A stretch of 64,000 nt of DNA from Haloplanus rubicundus (GTDB taxonomy: Archaea; Halobacteriota; Halobacteria; Halobacteriales; Haloferacaceae). A model generated the notes under the pieces. It searched no databases, was not told where the DNA came from, and saw nothing but the letters and a program-made list of their open reading frames with translations. Each line of letters begins with the position of its first letter. The first letter of the stretch is position 1. Both the position numbers and the translations under genes were made by a program. Positions 1 to 9,060 of this stretch are shown here, one piece after another. Where the stretch lies: positions 3,100,001 through 3,164,000 of the forward strand of contig NZ_CP031148.1 of the NCBI RefSeq assembly GCF_003342675.1, in the 5' to 3' direction.

Positions 1-30
1 CGCGAGCGAAGCGAGCGCGCGCAGCGAGGC

Positions 31-52
31 CCCCGACCCCAGCGAGTCGGGG
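31..52. terminator. possible hairpin, upstream-gene terminator
   Basis: A 7-bp perfect stem (CCCCGAC / GTCGGGG, 8-nt loop) sits in a GC-rich stretch at the left edge of the window, before an AT-richer promoter region. It may be the transcription end of a gene lying outside the window. No T-rich tail follows, so the call is weak. Confidence 0.25.
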
Positions 53-145
53 CTTTCGAGGTGTCCTCAATCTAATTGCGCTAATCTAAACAGTGCCACT
101 CGAAGGGCCCCAACATATAAGACATTACTCTGACAACTTAGGCCC

Positions 146-382
146 GTGACCGACATCGAATCGAAAAAAGAGTTCACGGGAGAGACGATCTGGCTCGTCG
201 TCGGCGTCCTGTTTTGCTTCCCGTTTGCGATCTACTACTACTTCGCAAACAAGGAGCAGGTGTGGGTGTGTCCGGAATGTCGGGAGTCGATCACGGTTGG
301 TGCCGGGACGTGCAAACACTGCGGGACCGACCTTTCGGAGTACACTGGGGACGATGAGGAATCCGCTTCGGTGGACGATTGA
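146..382 (+). CDS. small membrane zinc-ribbon protein
   Basis: This 78-aa protein has one hydrophobic segment (about residues 14-34) followed by a double-CxxC zinc ribbon (CPEC and CKHC, about residues 42-60) and an acidic tail. The GTG start is supported by a TATA-like ACATATAAG about 30 bases upstream, the usual spacing for a leaderless haloarchaeal transcript. The next gene overlaps its end by 29 bases, which suggests co-transcription. A zinc ribbon tethered to the membrane is common among haloarchaeal proteins of unknown function, and no specific role can be assigned. Confidence 0.7.
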   Translation: MTDIESKKEFTGETIWLVVGVLFCFPFAIYYYFANKEQVWVCPECRESITVGAGTCKHCGTDLSEYTGDDEESASVDD

Positions 383-884
383 ACGCGTCGATCGATCGAA
401 CCCGTTTCTCCTCTCACATCACCCGAGCTGTCGGTACTACGACCACCACACGTTCGAACTGTACGGCGCCGACCTGTGTCTGGGCTGTTTCGTCGTCTAC
501 CCAGTCGGGGCGCTCGCGCTCGCGACGCTGATCGTCGCTCGACTGGTCACACCGGGTGCGTTCGGCGTCGAAACGCTCGGTCTCTACGGCCTCGGCGCCG
601 CACTCGTCGCCCCGATGGTGCTGCTGAAACTCGTCGGTGGCAGACGGTCGATGCGGACTCGCATCCTCGCCAAGGCGGGCTTGGCGTGTGGGCTGGCCGT
701 CCTCGCCTTCCCACTCGTGTTTCGGCCGGACGACCGGCTCCTCACGTTCGGCCTGCTCGCGGGCTTCCTAGCCGTCTACGTCGGCTACAAGGGAGCCACG
801 GCGCTGGACGACTGCGAGGGATGTCCGGAGTGGGAGCAGGGGGAGTTCCCGGACTGTACGGGGATGGACCTCGACCGGGAGTGA
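354..884 (+). CDS. DUF2085-like membrane protein
   Basis: The 176-aa product has an N-terminal Cys/His-rich patch (HHPSCRYYDHHT, then LCLGC) followed by several hydrophobic segments and a cysteine pair near the C-terminus (CEGCPEW). The HPSC...H...CLGC layout resembles the DUF2085 family of membrane proteins with conserved Cys/His, so metal binding is plausible. The ATG at 354 was chosen because the frame upstream only mirrors the preceding gene. The overlap with that gene points to an operon. Function is unknown. Confidence 0.65.
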   Translation: MRNPLRWTIERVDRSNPFLLSHHPSCRYYDHHTFELYGADLCLGCFVVYPVGALALATLIVARLVTPGAFGVETLGLYGLGAALVAPMVLLKLVGGRRSMRTRILAKAGLACGLAVLAFPLVFRPDDRLLTFGLLAGFLAVYVGYKGATALDDCEGCPEWEQGEFPDCTGMDLDRE

Positions 885-934
885 CGCCCGGGCAATACCG
901 CTCTTTTTTACGCTCAGGCGCGGACGTGACGCCC

Positions 935-1855
935 ATGCAGACCCACATCGTGCCGGTCGGCTTCGACTACGACCGGCTCATCGCGCCGCTGATCCGCGAC
1001 CAGTTCGACGTGGATCGGGTGATCCTCCTGGAGGGGGCCGTGGGGAGCGAGGCCAACGTGGAGTATTCGCGGAACATCTCGGCCAAGCTCGAACAGGACT
1101 TCCGGAACCTGCTGGGCGCGGAGACGAGCCGGGTCGTCATCGAGGACGTCTACGACTACGACGCCGCCTTCGAGCACGCCTACGACCTCATCAACGACGA
1201 ACTCGACGCCGGCGCCCCGGACGGCGAGGTGTGGGTCAACGTGAGTTCGATGCCCCGGCCCGTGAGCTTCGCCTTCGCCACCGCCGCCCACTCCATCACG
1301 CTCGAACGGCAGGCGGACCGCGACCGCATTCACACCTACTACACCGCCCCGGAGAAGTATCTGGAGACGGAACTGGCGGAGGAGCTACGGGCGAATCGGG
1401 AGCTCCTGACCGACCTGCTGGACGACGGCGACGTGACGGACGAGCGCATCCGCGACCGACTCGACGGCACGACCGCACTGCTCGACGAGTTCGACGAACG
1501 CGGCACCACCATCGGCGCCAAGCGCATCGGCGACAACCACATCGTCGAACTCCCGGTCGCCTCCTTCTCGAACGTCAAACCGTTCGAGGAGGTGATCCTC
1601 TTCGAACTCGGCGACCACGGCGAGTTCGAGTCGGTGTCGGAACTCGCGGAGGCGCTCGCGGCGGAACTCGGCGAGGAGTACACCGACAGCTTCCGGTCGA
1701 AGGTCATCTACAACGTCGACCGACTCGGCCCCGGTGGGAAGGGGTACATCGAACAGGAAGAACACGGGAAGTCCTACCGGACGCGACTCTCGCGGATCGG
1801 CGAACTCTGGGTGCGTGCCCACGCCGACCGGGAGGACGTGCCAGTGCGCGACTAG
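935..1855 (+). CDS. HFX_2341/DUF6293-type CARF-like wHTH protein
   Basis: This 306-aa protein begins MQTHIVPVGFDYDRL, the signature of a haloarchaeal family annotated as HFX_2341-type transcriptional regulators (DUF6293). The N-terminal ~150 residues look like a Rossmann-type nucleotide-sensing (CARF-like) domain, with the conserved VWVNVSSMPRP patch near residue 105. The C-terminal ~90 residues resemble a winged helix (KPFEEVILFEL...SDSFRSKVIYNV pattern). I infer ligand-responsive DNA binding. The ATG at 935 was preferred over a long upstream extension of arginine-rich non-homologous sequence. Its 3' end overlaps the convergent next gene by 4 bases. Confidence 0.75.
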   Translation: MQTHIVPVGFDYDRLIAPLIRDQFDVDRVILLEGAVGSEANVEYSRNISAKLEQDFRNLLGAETSRVVIEDVYDYDAAFEHAYDLINDELDAGAPDGEVWVNVSSMPRPVSFAFATAAHSITLERQADRDRIHTYYTAPEKYLETELAEELRANRELLTDLLDDGDVTDERIRDRLDGTTALLDEFDERGTTIGAKRIGDNHIVELPVASFSNVKPFEEVILFELGDHGEFESVSELAEALAAELGEEYTDSFRSKVIYNVDRLGPGGKGYIEQEEHGKSYRTRLSRIGELWVRAHADREDVPVRD

Positions 1856-2898
1856 AAGTCCAGCCCGGTCGCGTCGTCGCTCGGGGCGAGCGGACTCCCC
1901 GGCAGGTCGGCGGGCAGGTCGGGCAGGTTGTAGCCGCCGGGGGCCACGTCGTTCGGCGCGTCGGGGTAGAACGTCGCCGCGAGCGTCTGGATGTGCGCCC
2001 GTCCCACGTCGAGTTCGAACTGGCCGCCGCCGTACAGCGCCACGTCGCGCTCGCGGGCGTACTCGATGGTCTCCAGAACGGACTCGACGGTGCCGAACCG
2101 CGAGGGCTTGATATTGAGCCACCGCGGCTCGAAGGGCAGGTCGCGGACGCTCTCGACGCCGGTGATGGGGGCGTCCCACGAGATACGCTCCTGCACGGGT
2201 TCGATCAAGCCCCTCGTCTCGTCGGTGAGTGCCGGGTCCTCGATCACCGCGTCCGGGAACCCCTCGATTACCCGCTCGTAGAGGTCGGGGTCGGGCGGCT
2301 GATCGACGGTCGTCCCGACGTAGTGGCCCTTGAGGTCGAGGAGGCGAACGGCATCGGTGTCGGCGAGAGCGGCGACGAGTTCGTCGTCCCAGTCGCTCGT
2401 CGGGTCGAGTTTCAGGCCGAGGTCGGGGTGACGGTCGAGGATGGTCTCGACCCGGTCGGTCGTCGGCGGGTCGCCGAGGCGGGTGCTGACGACGAACTGC
2501 AGGGGGTCCCGGTCCCGGTCCAGCGCGGACGCGAAGTCGGTTCCGGCCTGCCGCAAGGCCAGATCGAGGGCTGCGCTCTCGATTCCCCAGCGGCGGTAGT
2601 GGTGGCCGGAGGGCTGTTCCGGCTCCTTGCTGGGAAAGAGGTCGACGTCGTCGAGCGCGATCGAGAACTCGTCGAACGTGAACTCGCCGGTCGGGACGAG
2701 CGCGTCGGTTTCGGCGAGAGCGTCGTGGTCCTCGGTGTCGTAGGTCACGTCCTCGCCGCGGCCAACCGCTTCGTCGCCGTGGAGTTCGAAGACGGTCGTC
2801 GCGCGGGTGAATCCGCTCGAAGTGTCGCGTTCGTGTCGCGTGCGCGTCTCGTCGTCGATACGAAGCGGGAGGTCAGCGAGGCGATCGAACAGGGCCAT
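1852..2898 (-). CDS. enolase-superfamily-like protein
   Basis: The 348-aa acidic protein has the outline of an enolase-superfamily barrel: a capping region over the first ~110 residues, then repeated beta-strand ends such as FVVSTR, GLKLDPT, VRLLDLKG, AVIEDP, WLNIKPSR and VALYGGGQFE. A classical KxK pair and the full set of Asp/Glu metal ligands are not obvious. It is therefore best described as an enolase-like protein of unknown substrate, widespread in haloarchaea. It stands alone, convergent with the regulator gene on its left. Confidence 0.65.
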   Translation of the reverse strand: MALFDRLADLPLRIDDETRTRHERDTSSGFTRATTVFELHGDEAVGRGEDVTYDTEDHDALAETDALVPTGEFTFDEFSIALDDVDLFPSKEPEQPSGHHYRRWGIESAALDLALRQAGTDFASALDRDRDPLQFVVSTRLGDPPTTDRVETILDRHPDLGLKLDPTSDWDDELVAALADTDAVRLLDLKGHYVGTTVDQPPDPDLYERVIEGFPDAVIEDPALTDETRGLIEPVQERISWDAPITGVESVRDLPFEPRWLNIKPSRFGTVESVLETIEYARERDVALYGGGQFELDVGRAHIQTLAATFYPDAPNDVAPGGYNLPDLPADLPGSPLAPSDDATGLDF

Positions 2899-3020
2899 AG
2901 GGGGAAGAGGGGCGCCAGCCGAATAACGGTACGCCAGCGTCGGTGCCGTCGAGCACCAACGGTTATGATTCCTGACAGCGTAGTAAGATATCTTGCGCCC
3001 GGCGCGAGTGATGAGATTCC

Positions 3021-3704
3021 ATGTTTCCAGATCCGGCCGTCCCGTCGACGCTCCTTCAGCAGGTACCGCTCCCGTTTCCGTTGCCGGTCGATCCGGAACT
3101 GGCCCTCCGAACGTGGGAGCCGCTGGCGCTCAGAGCCGTCGTCATCGTCATTTACCTGGTGTTCATCTTCGAGTTCTACCGCTTCGTCGCCCGACGCGAC
3201 ATCTTCAAACTCCGATTTCGGCGCTACGCCCGCGGCGTCGTCGGGCGAAGCGTCGAGAGCGTCGGCAACGTCGTTCGCATCGTCCTCTACGTCGTCGAGT
3301 ATCTCGTCGTCTATCCACTGCTCACCATCGTCTGGTACGTCTTCTACCTCTTCCTCGTCGTCCTCCTCGCGCCGGGCGTCGACATCCAGGTCCTCCTCGT
3401 GACGGCCATGGCCATCGTGACCGCCATCCGGGTGACGGCGTACTACAGTCAGAACCTCTCGCAGGACCTGGCGAAGATGCTGCCGCTCGGTATCCTCGGG
3501 GCCTTGATCCTGGAGGACTCGCCGGCGCTTCCCGCCGAGATTCCCGTCGACGTCGTCGTCGCGGTGGCCGAACGATGGGAGACCATCCTCCTCTATCTGC
3601 TCTTTCTCGTCCTCCTCGAGTTCGTCCTCCGCATCGGACAGGTGCTGGCGACCCAGCGTCTCCAGACCGCCGGACCGGAAGACGACGTGGGAGACGAGGG
3701 GTGA
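3021..3704 (+). CDS. haloarchaeal integral membrane protein
   Basis: This is a 227-aa protein with about five hydrophobic segments (roughly residues 38-58, 88-110, 112-138, 155-165 and 185-208) and a short acidic C-terminus. Between the first two segments lies a basic loop (RRDIFKLRFRRYARG). I recognise no catalytic or transport motif, and it probably belongs to a conserved haloarchaeal membrane family of unknown role. A 10-bp perfect palindrome, AAGATATCTT, lies at 2985-2994, about 26 bases before the ATG where a TATA box would sit. Confidence 0.6.
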   Translation: MFPDPAVPSTLLQQVPLPFPLPVDPELALRTWEPLALRAVVIVIYLVFIFEFYRFVARRDIFKLRFRRYARGVVGRSVESVGNVVRIVLYVVEYLVVYPLLTIVWYVFYLFLVVLLAPGVDIQVLLVTAMAIVTAIRVTAYYSQNLSQDLAKMLPLGILGALILEDSPALPAEIPVDVVVAVAERWETILLYLLFLVLLEFVLRIGQVLATQRLQTAGPEDDVGDEG

Positions 3705-3880
3705 TGGCACGTGTCGCACTCGTCGACGGGACGGCCGAGGGACAGACCGGCGTCGTCGTCGGCACCGGCACCGCGTGGGACGACGAGTACACCGACTGGG
3801 ACGAGGTGGAGTCGTTCGCGGACGCGCTGGCTAGCGTCGTTGCAGCGTCTGCATCGTCGGGAGTGACCAGCCGTACGTGA
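3704..3880 (+). CDS. possible small acidic protein
   Basis: A 58-aa reading frame starts at an ATG that overlaps the stop codon of the preceding membrane protein gene (TGATG), a coupling seen in haloarchaeal operons. The first ~45 residues are acidic and plausible as halophilic protein (AWDDEYTDWDEVE). The tail runs about 50 bases antisense into the convergent TRIC gene. It may be a short real gene or a truncated remnant. I do not recognise a family. Confidence 0.3.
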   Translation: MARVALVDGTAEGQTGVVVGTGTAWDDEYTDWDEVESFADALASVVAASASSGVTSRT

Positions 3881-4481
3881 CCGCCGCCAACCGCGTCCCG
3901 ACGGTCACCAGCGCGCACGCGGTGGCCGCGGTGCCCCCGGCGGCGTCCACGCTCACCGCCCCCCAGTACGCACTCCCGCCCAGTACCGCACAGCTCGCAT
4001 AGAAGTCGTCGAAGAGGATGAACGGCGAGCGGTCGAGGAGGATGTCCGCGAGCGCACCGCCCCCCACCGCGTTGATCGTGGCGATGGCGACGACGCCGAA
4101 CCCCGAAACGCCCGCCTCGGTCGCGACGATGGCGCCGGTCGTCGCGAAAGCGGCGAGTCCGATGGCGTCGGAGACGAGCGTGATCGGGTGCGTGTCCGGT
4201 GTCGGGAGGACGGCACTCAACGCGACCGCGAGGCCGACGCCGAACAGACCCAGGCCGATCTCGGTCGACGACTGCAGCGCGAGCGGGATTCGATTCACGA
4301 GGAGATCCCGTGTCATCCCCCCGGCGAACGCCATCGACAGACCGACGACGGTGATGCCGAACAGGTCGAACTCCTCGCGGATCGCCTTCGCCGCGCCGAC
4401 GAGCGCGAACGCGATCAAACCGATCGTGTTCACGATCGAGAACGGATCGCCGAGCAGAGCGGTGACGAGAGCACGAATCAC
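3831..4481 (-). CDS. TRIC/UPF0126 family cation channel protein
   Basis: The product (216 aa) has about seven transmembrane helices arranged as a repeated 3-helix unit with small-residue-rich turns: AFAGGMTRDLL in the first half and AVGGGALADILL in the second. These are the hallmarks of the UPF0126/YadS group, related to trimeric intracellular cation channels. Such proteins conduct K+ or, in some bacteria, have been tied to glycine transport, so the substrate here is open. The GTG at 4481 begins directly before the first helix. The frame continues upstream into arginine-rich sequence that does not look like protein. Confidence 0.75.
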   Translation of the reverse strand: MIRALVTALLGDPFSIVNTIGLIAFALVGAAKAIREEFDLFGITVVGLSMAFAGGMTRDLLVNRIPLALQSSTEIGLGLFGVGLAVALSAVLPTPDTHPITLVSDAIGLAAFATTGAIVATEAGVSGFGVVAIATINAVGGGALADILLDRSPFILFDDFYASCAVLGGSAYWGAVSVDAAGGTAATACALVTVGTRLAAVTYGWSLPTMQTLQRR

Positions 4482-4526
4482 TGGCCGCCCGTTCGTGATC
4501 GAGTAGCTTGAGCACTGCGCCTGCCG

Positions 4527-4698
4527 ATGGCGACGGCGAAAGCGGTCGGCACGGCAAACACCGATCGCATCGGCCGGATCGAGGAGTGCGGTCGGACCTG
4601 TCGGAACGTGACGAGCACGCTGACCAACGACGGCACGGCCGCGAGCGACGTGACCGTCTACACGCACGCCGGCAACGGCGTCGACGGCGACGGATGGC
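4527..4698 (+). pseudogene. fragment of a haloarchaeal surface protein
   Basis: In frame from about 4527 the translation reads IEECGRTCRNVTSTLTNDG and then SDVTVYTHAGNGVDGDGW. This matches the conserved core of a haloarchaeal extracytoplasmic family in which a CGRTCRDVTATLTN segment precedes a beta-sandwich. The N-terminal signal/transmembrane helix and the remaining C-terminal domain are absent, and the frame runs straight into the convergent neighbouring gene. It therefore looks like a decayed remnant squeezed between two membrane-protein genes. The family match is from memory of its consensus. Confidence 0.5.
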
Positions 4699-5424
4699 CT
4701 AGGCCTCCAGTTTCTTCACCCGCGTCGCCAACGTCAGGAACGTCGCGGTGAGCGTCAGGACGACGGCGAAGCCGGCGGCGAGTTCGTGGGTCGGCGAGAG
4801 GTGGGTGATCGTTCCGTCGACGATGCGCTGGCCCGGCAACAGGGTGTGGTGGGGCGTGCCGAGGATGGGGACGAAGTAGTCCACCAGGTCGTTGAGACCG
4901 TACCACGCGACGGCGACGGCGACGGCGCCGACGGGGAAGTCGCTGTAGCGGTGGATCACGAACGCCTGGACGACCATCATGAGGTGGCTCCCGAGGAGGA
5001 AGGCGTACATGGGCAGGGACGTGGTGGCGAGGAAGCCGTCCGCGAAGGCGACGAGGACGAAGGGCGTCCAGAGTCCGAGTTTCCAGCAGCCGAAGAAGGC
5101 GAGGGCGTTCACCACCTCGCTGGATCGGCCGAGTTTCCAGAGGGCGAGCGAGGCGGCGATGAAGAAGGTAGCGACGGGGCTGTCGGGCACGAGCGGCCAG
5201 ATCGCGAGGGGTTCGGCCGCGAACTGGAAGCGGTAGTACCAGAAGCCGAAGGCGGTGCCGACGAGGTTGACACCGACGACGAGCCACGCGAGCGAGAGGC
5301 CGAGGTTCTCGACGGCGCGGGGGAGGGGGGCGAGCCACCGCGGGAGCGGGTCGGGAGCGGGGAGGCCGGCGCCGCCGAAGAGCGCGGCGACGCGACCGAG
5401 GACCGACTCCGACCCGGAGCTCAT
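4699..5424 (-). CDS. DUF1405 family membrane protein
   Basis: This 241-aa protein has six or seven hydrophobic segments and the pattern typical of DUF1405: an N-terminal helix ending GTAFGFWYY, then LVPDSPVATFF, then KLGLWTPFV. A conserved YGLNDLVDYF patch lies near the C-terminus. The family is found in Bacillus and haloarchaea and has no established function. The ATG at 5424 is followed by a short polar leader before the first membrane helix at about residue 40. Confidence 0.75.
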   Translation of the reverse strand: MSSGSESVLGRVAALFGGAGLPAPDPLPRWLAPLPRAVENLGLSLAWLVVGVNLVGTAFGFWYYRFQFAAEPLAIWPLVPDSPVATFFIAASLALWKLGRSSEVVNALAFFGCWKLGLWTPFVLVAFADGFLATTSLPMYAFLLGSHLMMVVQAFVIHRYSDFPVGAVAVAVAWYGLNDLVDYFVPILGTPHHTLLPGQRIVDGTITHLSPTHELAAGFAVVLTLTATFLTLATRVKKLEA

Positions 5425-5528
5425 TGTCGGGTGGACGGAACGGGCGGGTAAATCGGTGACGATGGGCGGGGCGACGGCAACATCTACCGAAAGGCGGCGC
5501 TTAAGTCGGTCCCACCGTAACGGGATAT

Positions 5529-6428
5529 ATGACCGACCTCGAAGAGCTTCGACGCGGGACGGAGCTGGTGAAACGCGGGTTCGCTCGGATGCAGAAAGGG
5601 GGCGTGATCATGGACGTGGTCAACGCCGAACAGGCCCGCATCGCGGAGGACTGCGGCGCGGTGGCGGTGATGAGCCTCGAGGCCGTCCCGGCCGACATCC
5701 GCAAGCGCGGCGGCGTCGCCCGGATGGCCGACCCCGCCGCACTGACCGAGATTCTGGACGAAGTGTCGATTCCCGTGATGGGGAAGGCACGCATCGGCCA
5801 CCGGAAGGAAGCGGAGATCCTGCAGGCCAAGGGTGCCGACATGATCGACGAGAGCGAGGTGCTCACGCCCGCCGACGACGACTACCACATCGACAAGCGG
5901 GAGTTCACGGCCCCGTTCGTCTGTGGCGCGCGGAACCTCGGCGAGGCGCTCCGCCGTATCGACGAGGGCGCGGCGATGATCCGCACCAAAGGCGAGGCGG
6001 GCACCGGCGACGTGAATCAGGCGGTGACCCACCAGCGAGCCATCAAGGGCGCGATCCGGCAGTTGGAGGGCATGGCCTACGAGGAGCGCGAGCGGTGGGC
6101 GCGGGAACACGGCGCGCCCCGCGACCTGGTCCACGAGACGGCGGAGATGGGGCGCCTCCCGGTCGTCAACTTCGCCGCCGGCGGCATCGCGACGCCCGCG
6201 GACGCGGCGCTCATGATGCACCACGGCTGTGACGGCATCTTCGTCGGCTCCGGCATCTTCGGCGCCGAGAACCCCGAGGCGATGGGAACGGCCATCGTCG
6301 AGGCCGTCAACAACTGGGACGACCCCGACCGCCTCGCCGACATCGCGACGAACGTCGGCAAGGGGATGAAAGGCCAGTCGAACGCCGACATGGCAGAGGA
6401 GGAGAAGCTGCAGGGTCGCGGCGTCTGA
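5529..6428 (+). CDS. pdxS: pyridoxal 5'-phosphate synthase subunit PdxS
   Basis: PdxS makes PLP from ribose 5-phosphate, glyceraldehyde 3-phosphate and ammonia. The ammonia comes from the glutaminase partner PdxT, which is not encoded in this window. The 299-aa length matches the family. The catalytic residues are visible: Asp29 (VIMDVVN), Lys86 (MGKARIGH), which forms the sugar Schiff base, and Lys154 ([10 protein letters not shown]). The phosphate-binding [13 protein letters not shown] and FVGSGIF loops follow. A TTAAG element 28 bases before the ATG suggests a leaderless transcript. The gene appears monocistronic. Confidence 0.97.
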   Translation: MTDLEELRRGTELVKRGFARMQKGGVIMDVVNAEQARIAEDCGAVAVMSLEAVPADIRKRGGVARMADPAALTEILDEVSIPVMGKARIGHRKEAEILQAKGADMIDESEVLTPADDDYHIDKREFTAPFVCGARNLGEALRRIDEGAAMIRTKGEAGTGDVNQAVTHQRAIKGAIRQLEGMAYEERERWAREHGAPRDLVHETAEMGRLPVVNFAAGGIATPADAALMMHHGCDGIFVGSGIFGAENPEAMGTAIVEAVNNWDDPDRLADIATNVGKGMKGQSNADMAEEEKLQGRGV

Positions 6429-6445
6429 CCGCCGCCGTCACGTTC

Positions 6446-7975
6446 TCACGCGGACTCGTCGTCGTTCGACTGCCACCGTGAAGCCGGGAAAACGATGGAG
6501 ACGACGGCTCCGCTCGGGTCGTTGTCCTCGATTTCTATCGAGCCACCGATGGGCGTCACGAGCCACTTCACGATCCACAGACCCAAGCCGCTACCGTGTT
6601 TGAGGGGCCGTTCCTCCCCGTCGGCGATCACCTCCCGTTCCATCTCGGGGATACCGTCGCCCCGGTCGGCGACGGTGAGTCGGAGTGTCCCGTCCGCCTC
6701 CGCGACGCCGAGGGTCACGACCGGCCGGTCGTCGGTTGCGTGTTCGAGGGCGTTGTCGACGAGTTCGTCGACGGCGACGTGAACCGCGTGAGGATTGGCG
6801 AGAACGACGACGTCCGGGCCCTCGACACGCACCGTCGCCGTCGGGCACGCGTCGCGATACTCCGCGGCGACGCGCTCCAAGAGCGGCCGAACCTCGACAG
6901 GCTTGACGTCGCGGATCTGTTCGTAGATGCGGTCGAACGTGCGCGCTCGCTCCGACGTTTCGAGCAGGTCCTCGGCGGCCGAGACGATGTGGCGGGCGTC
7001 CGATCCGACTCGGTCGAGCACCGCCGCGTCCTCCGTGTCCTCGACGCTCACCCCGTCGAGTGCCCGTTCGATCTCCTCCGCACGACCGATCATCACGTTG
7101 AGACTGTTGCGCAGGTTGTGACGGAGGACTCGATTGAACACCATCAACTGTTGACGGCGTGCCTTCCGTTCGGTGATGTCCTGAATCGTCCCCCTGAGGA
7201 CGGGCGTGTCGTCGCCGGCGATGGGTTGTCCCGTCGTCCGGACGAGGCGGGTCGTACCGTCGGTGGTGACGAGGCGTGCCTCCACGTCGTAGGGGAGATT
7301 CCACTCGAGAGCCCGTTCGACGAACGTCCGGATCTTGTCGCGGTCGTCGGGGTGGTAGAACGACAACGCCTCCTCGATGGTCGGCTCGTAGTCGGGGCCG
7401 ACCCCGTGGATCCGGCGGGTGCCAGCGGTCCAGCGGAGTTGCTCCGCCTCGAAGTCGAGTTCCCACCCGCCGATGTCGGCCGTCTCTTCGGTTCGGGCCG
7501 ACAGATCCTGACTGCGTTCGAGGGCCATCTCGTGGTGCTTCCGCTCGGTGATGTCCGTCTGGATCGCGACGAAGTGTGTGATGGAATCGTCCTCGGTGCT
7601 CCTGATGGGGGCGATAGTCTGGTTGGCGATGTAGACATTTCCGTCGGCCCGCCGGTTCACGATCTCCTCCTGCCAGACCTCGCCGGCGAGGATGGTTCGC
7701 CAGAGTCGACCGAAGTAGTCGGCGTCGTGGTGGCCGGAGTTGAAGAGGTCCGGCGTGTGTCCGAGAGCGTCGGCCGCGTCGTAGCCGGTCACCGCCTCGA
7801 AGGCCGGGTTCACGTAGATGATCCGTCCGTCGAAATCGGTGATGAAAATGGCGTGTCCCGCCGCCTCAACGGCGCGTTCGAACCACGTCGGATCGAGTCC
7901 ACGATCCGACACGTACCCGTGGCCCCGGGCGGGGTGTGCCGAGCCAGCGGATGAGTCTCTATAGCCGTCGCTCAT
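6446..7975 (-). CDS. PAS-domain sensor histidine kinase
   Basis: This 509-aa protein lacks evident transmembrane helices and is probably cytoplasmic. Domains in order are PAS 1 (about residues 30-145, ending in the PAC motif DITERK), PAS 2 (about 165-270, again ending DITERKA), and a HisKA-type dimerisation helix with phospho-acceptor His286 (LRHNLRNSLNV). The HATPase domain follows, with N-box Asn408 (DELVDNALEHA), G1 DRGDGIP and G2 GSGLGLWIVK. This PAS-PAS-kinase layout is typical of haloarchaeal light/redox/nutrient sensors. No response regulator is adjacent; the nearest is a HalOD1-type regulator 8 kb away. The signal is unknown. Confidence 0.9.
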   Translation of the reverse strand: MSDGYRDSSAGSAHPARGHGYVSDRGLDPTWFERAVEAAGHAIFITDFDGRIIYVNPAFEAVTGYDAADALGHTPDLFNSGHHDADYFGRLWRTILAGEVWQEEIVNRRADGNVYIANQTIAPIRSTEDDSITHFVAIQTDITERKHHEMALERSQDLSARTEETADIGGWELDFEAEQLRWTAGTRRIHGVGPDYEPTIEEALSFYHPDDRDKIRTFVERALEWNLPYDVEARLVTTDGTTRLVRTTGQPIAGDDTPVLRGTIQDITERKARRQQLMVFNRVLRHNLRNSLNVMIGRAEEIERALDGVSVEDTEDAAVLDRVGSDARHIVSAAEDLLETSERARTFDRIYEQIRDVKPVEVRPLLERVAAEYRDACPTATVRVEGPDVVVLANPHAVHVAVDELVDNALEHATDDRPVVTLGVAEADGTLRLTVADRGDGIPEMEREVIADGEERPLKHGSGLGLWIVKWLVTPIGGSIEIEDNDPSGAVVSIVFPASRWQSNDDESA

Positions 7976-8073
7976 CTATAGGGTCGTCGACCCCCGACGA
8001 GTATAGCTCGCTCGGACGTCATCACTGAGTGGGAATCGTCCGTCTCGGGGGCGATGACGACGATTCCGAGCGT

Positions 8074-8955
8074 TCAGTCCCGGTACAGCGTCGCGCCGCG
8101 ACCGATCTTCGTCTGGTAGGCCCGGGCGTCGACGCCCGCGTCCTCGAAGCCGTTGACCATCGCGGCGGCGATGTCCTGCCGATCCTCCGGATAACAGGCG
8201 GCGATGACGCCCGGCCCGGCGCCGCTGACGGTGACGCCCGTCGCGCCCGCCGCGAGTGCCGCCTCGCGCACCCCGTCGTAGCCCGCGATGAGGTCGGCAC
8301 GGGCGGGCGTGACGAGGCGGTCGTGCATCCCCTTGCCTACCAGGCGCGGGTCGTCGCGACACATCCCGGTCGTCAGCGTGGCCGCGCGGCCGACGGTGTA
8401 GATCAGTTGCTCCATCGTCGCCCCGGCGGGCACCACGTCGCGGGCGTCGCGGGTCGAAACGGCGATTTCCGGCAGGCAGGCCACGAGCGGAATGTCGGCG
8501 TCGACGACGGTCACGTCCCGGTCGGTGGCGACGGTGAACCCGCCCAGCAACGCGGGCGCGACGTTGTCGAGGTGTACCTCGCCGGAGACGGTGGCCTCAC
8601 CCTTGCCGGCGATGGGGACGAGTTCCCGCCGCGAGAGGCCGCGGTCGTAGAGTTCGTTGAGCGCGAGGGCGGCGGCGGCGGCGCTGGCGCCGGAGGAGCC
8701 GAGCCCCGAGGAGGGGCGGATGCCCTTGTCGATGCGAATGTGTGCCGGGGCGTCGAGCGCCTCGGCGACGGCGCCGACGGTGTTTCTGTCGGGGTCTTCG
8801 GGGATGAACTCGGCACCGTACCCCGTGACCTCGATGGTCGTCCGCTCGGCCTTCTCGACGCGGACGACATCCGCCGGCCGGTCGAGGGCCGCGCCGAACA
8901 CGTCGAACCCGCTGCCGAGGTTCGCACTCGTGGCCGGAGCCCTGACCGTAACCAT
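8074..8955 (-). CDS. thrB: homoserine kinase
   Basis: ThrB phosphorylates L-homoserine to O-phospho-L-homoserine for threonine synthesis. The 293-aa product is a GHMP kinase. It begins MVTVRAPATSANLGSGFDVF, the family N-terminus, and carries the ATP-binding GLGSSGASAAAAA loop near residues 85-98 and the C-terminal GVTVSGAGPGVIA motif. The ATG at 8955 was chosen because it gives this canonical N-terminus; an in-frame ATG nine codons upstream is less likely. The gene is divergent from the MFS transporter. Confidence 0.95.
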   Translation of the reverse strand: MVTVRAPATSANLGSGFDVFGAALDRPADVVRVEKAERTTIEVTGYGAEFIPEDPDRNTVGAVAEALDAPAHIRIDKGIRPSSGLGSSGASAAAAALALNELYDRGLSRRELVPIAGKGEATVSGEVHLDNVAPALLGGFTVATDRDVTVVDADIPLVACLPEIAVSTRDARDVVPAGATMEQLIYTVGRAATLTTGMCRDDPRLVGKGMHDRLVTPARADLIAGYDGVREAALAAGATGVTVSGAGPGVIAACYPEDRQDIAAAMVNGFEDAGVDARAYQTKIGRGATLYRD

Positions 8956-9060
8956 GCCCCGGAGTTGCGCGAGTCGGGTCAAAAACCTGCCGAAGGTTCG
9001 AGGGCGTATCGATCAACCTGTCGACACAAGGGTTAGGCCCCTGGCCCCGTCCGTGAGGGT

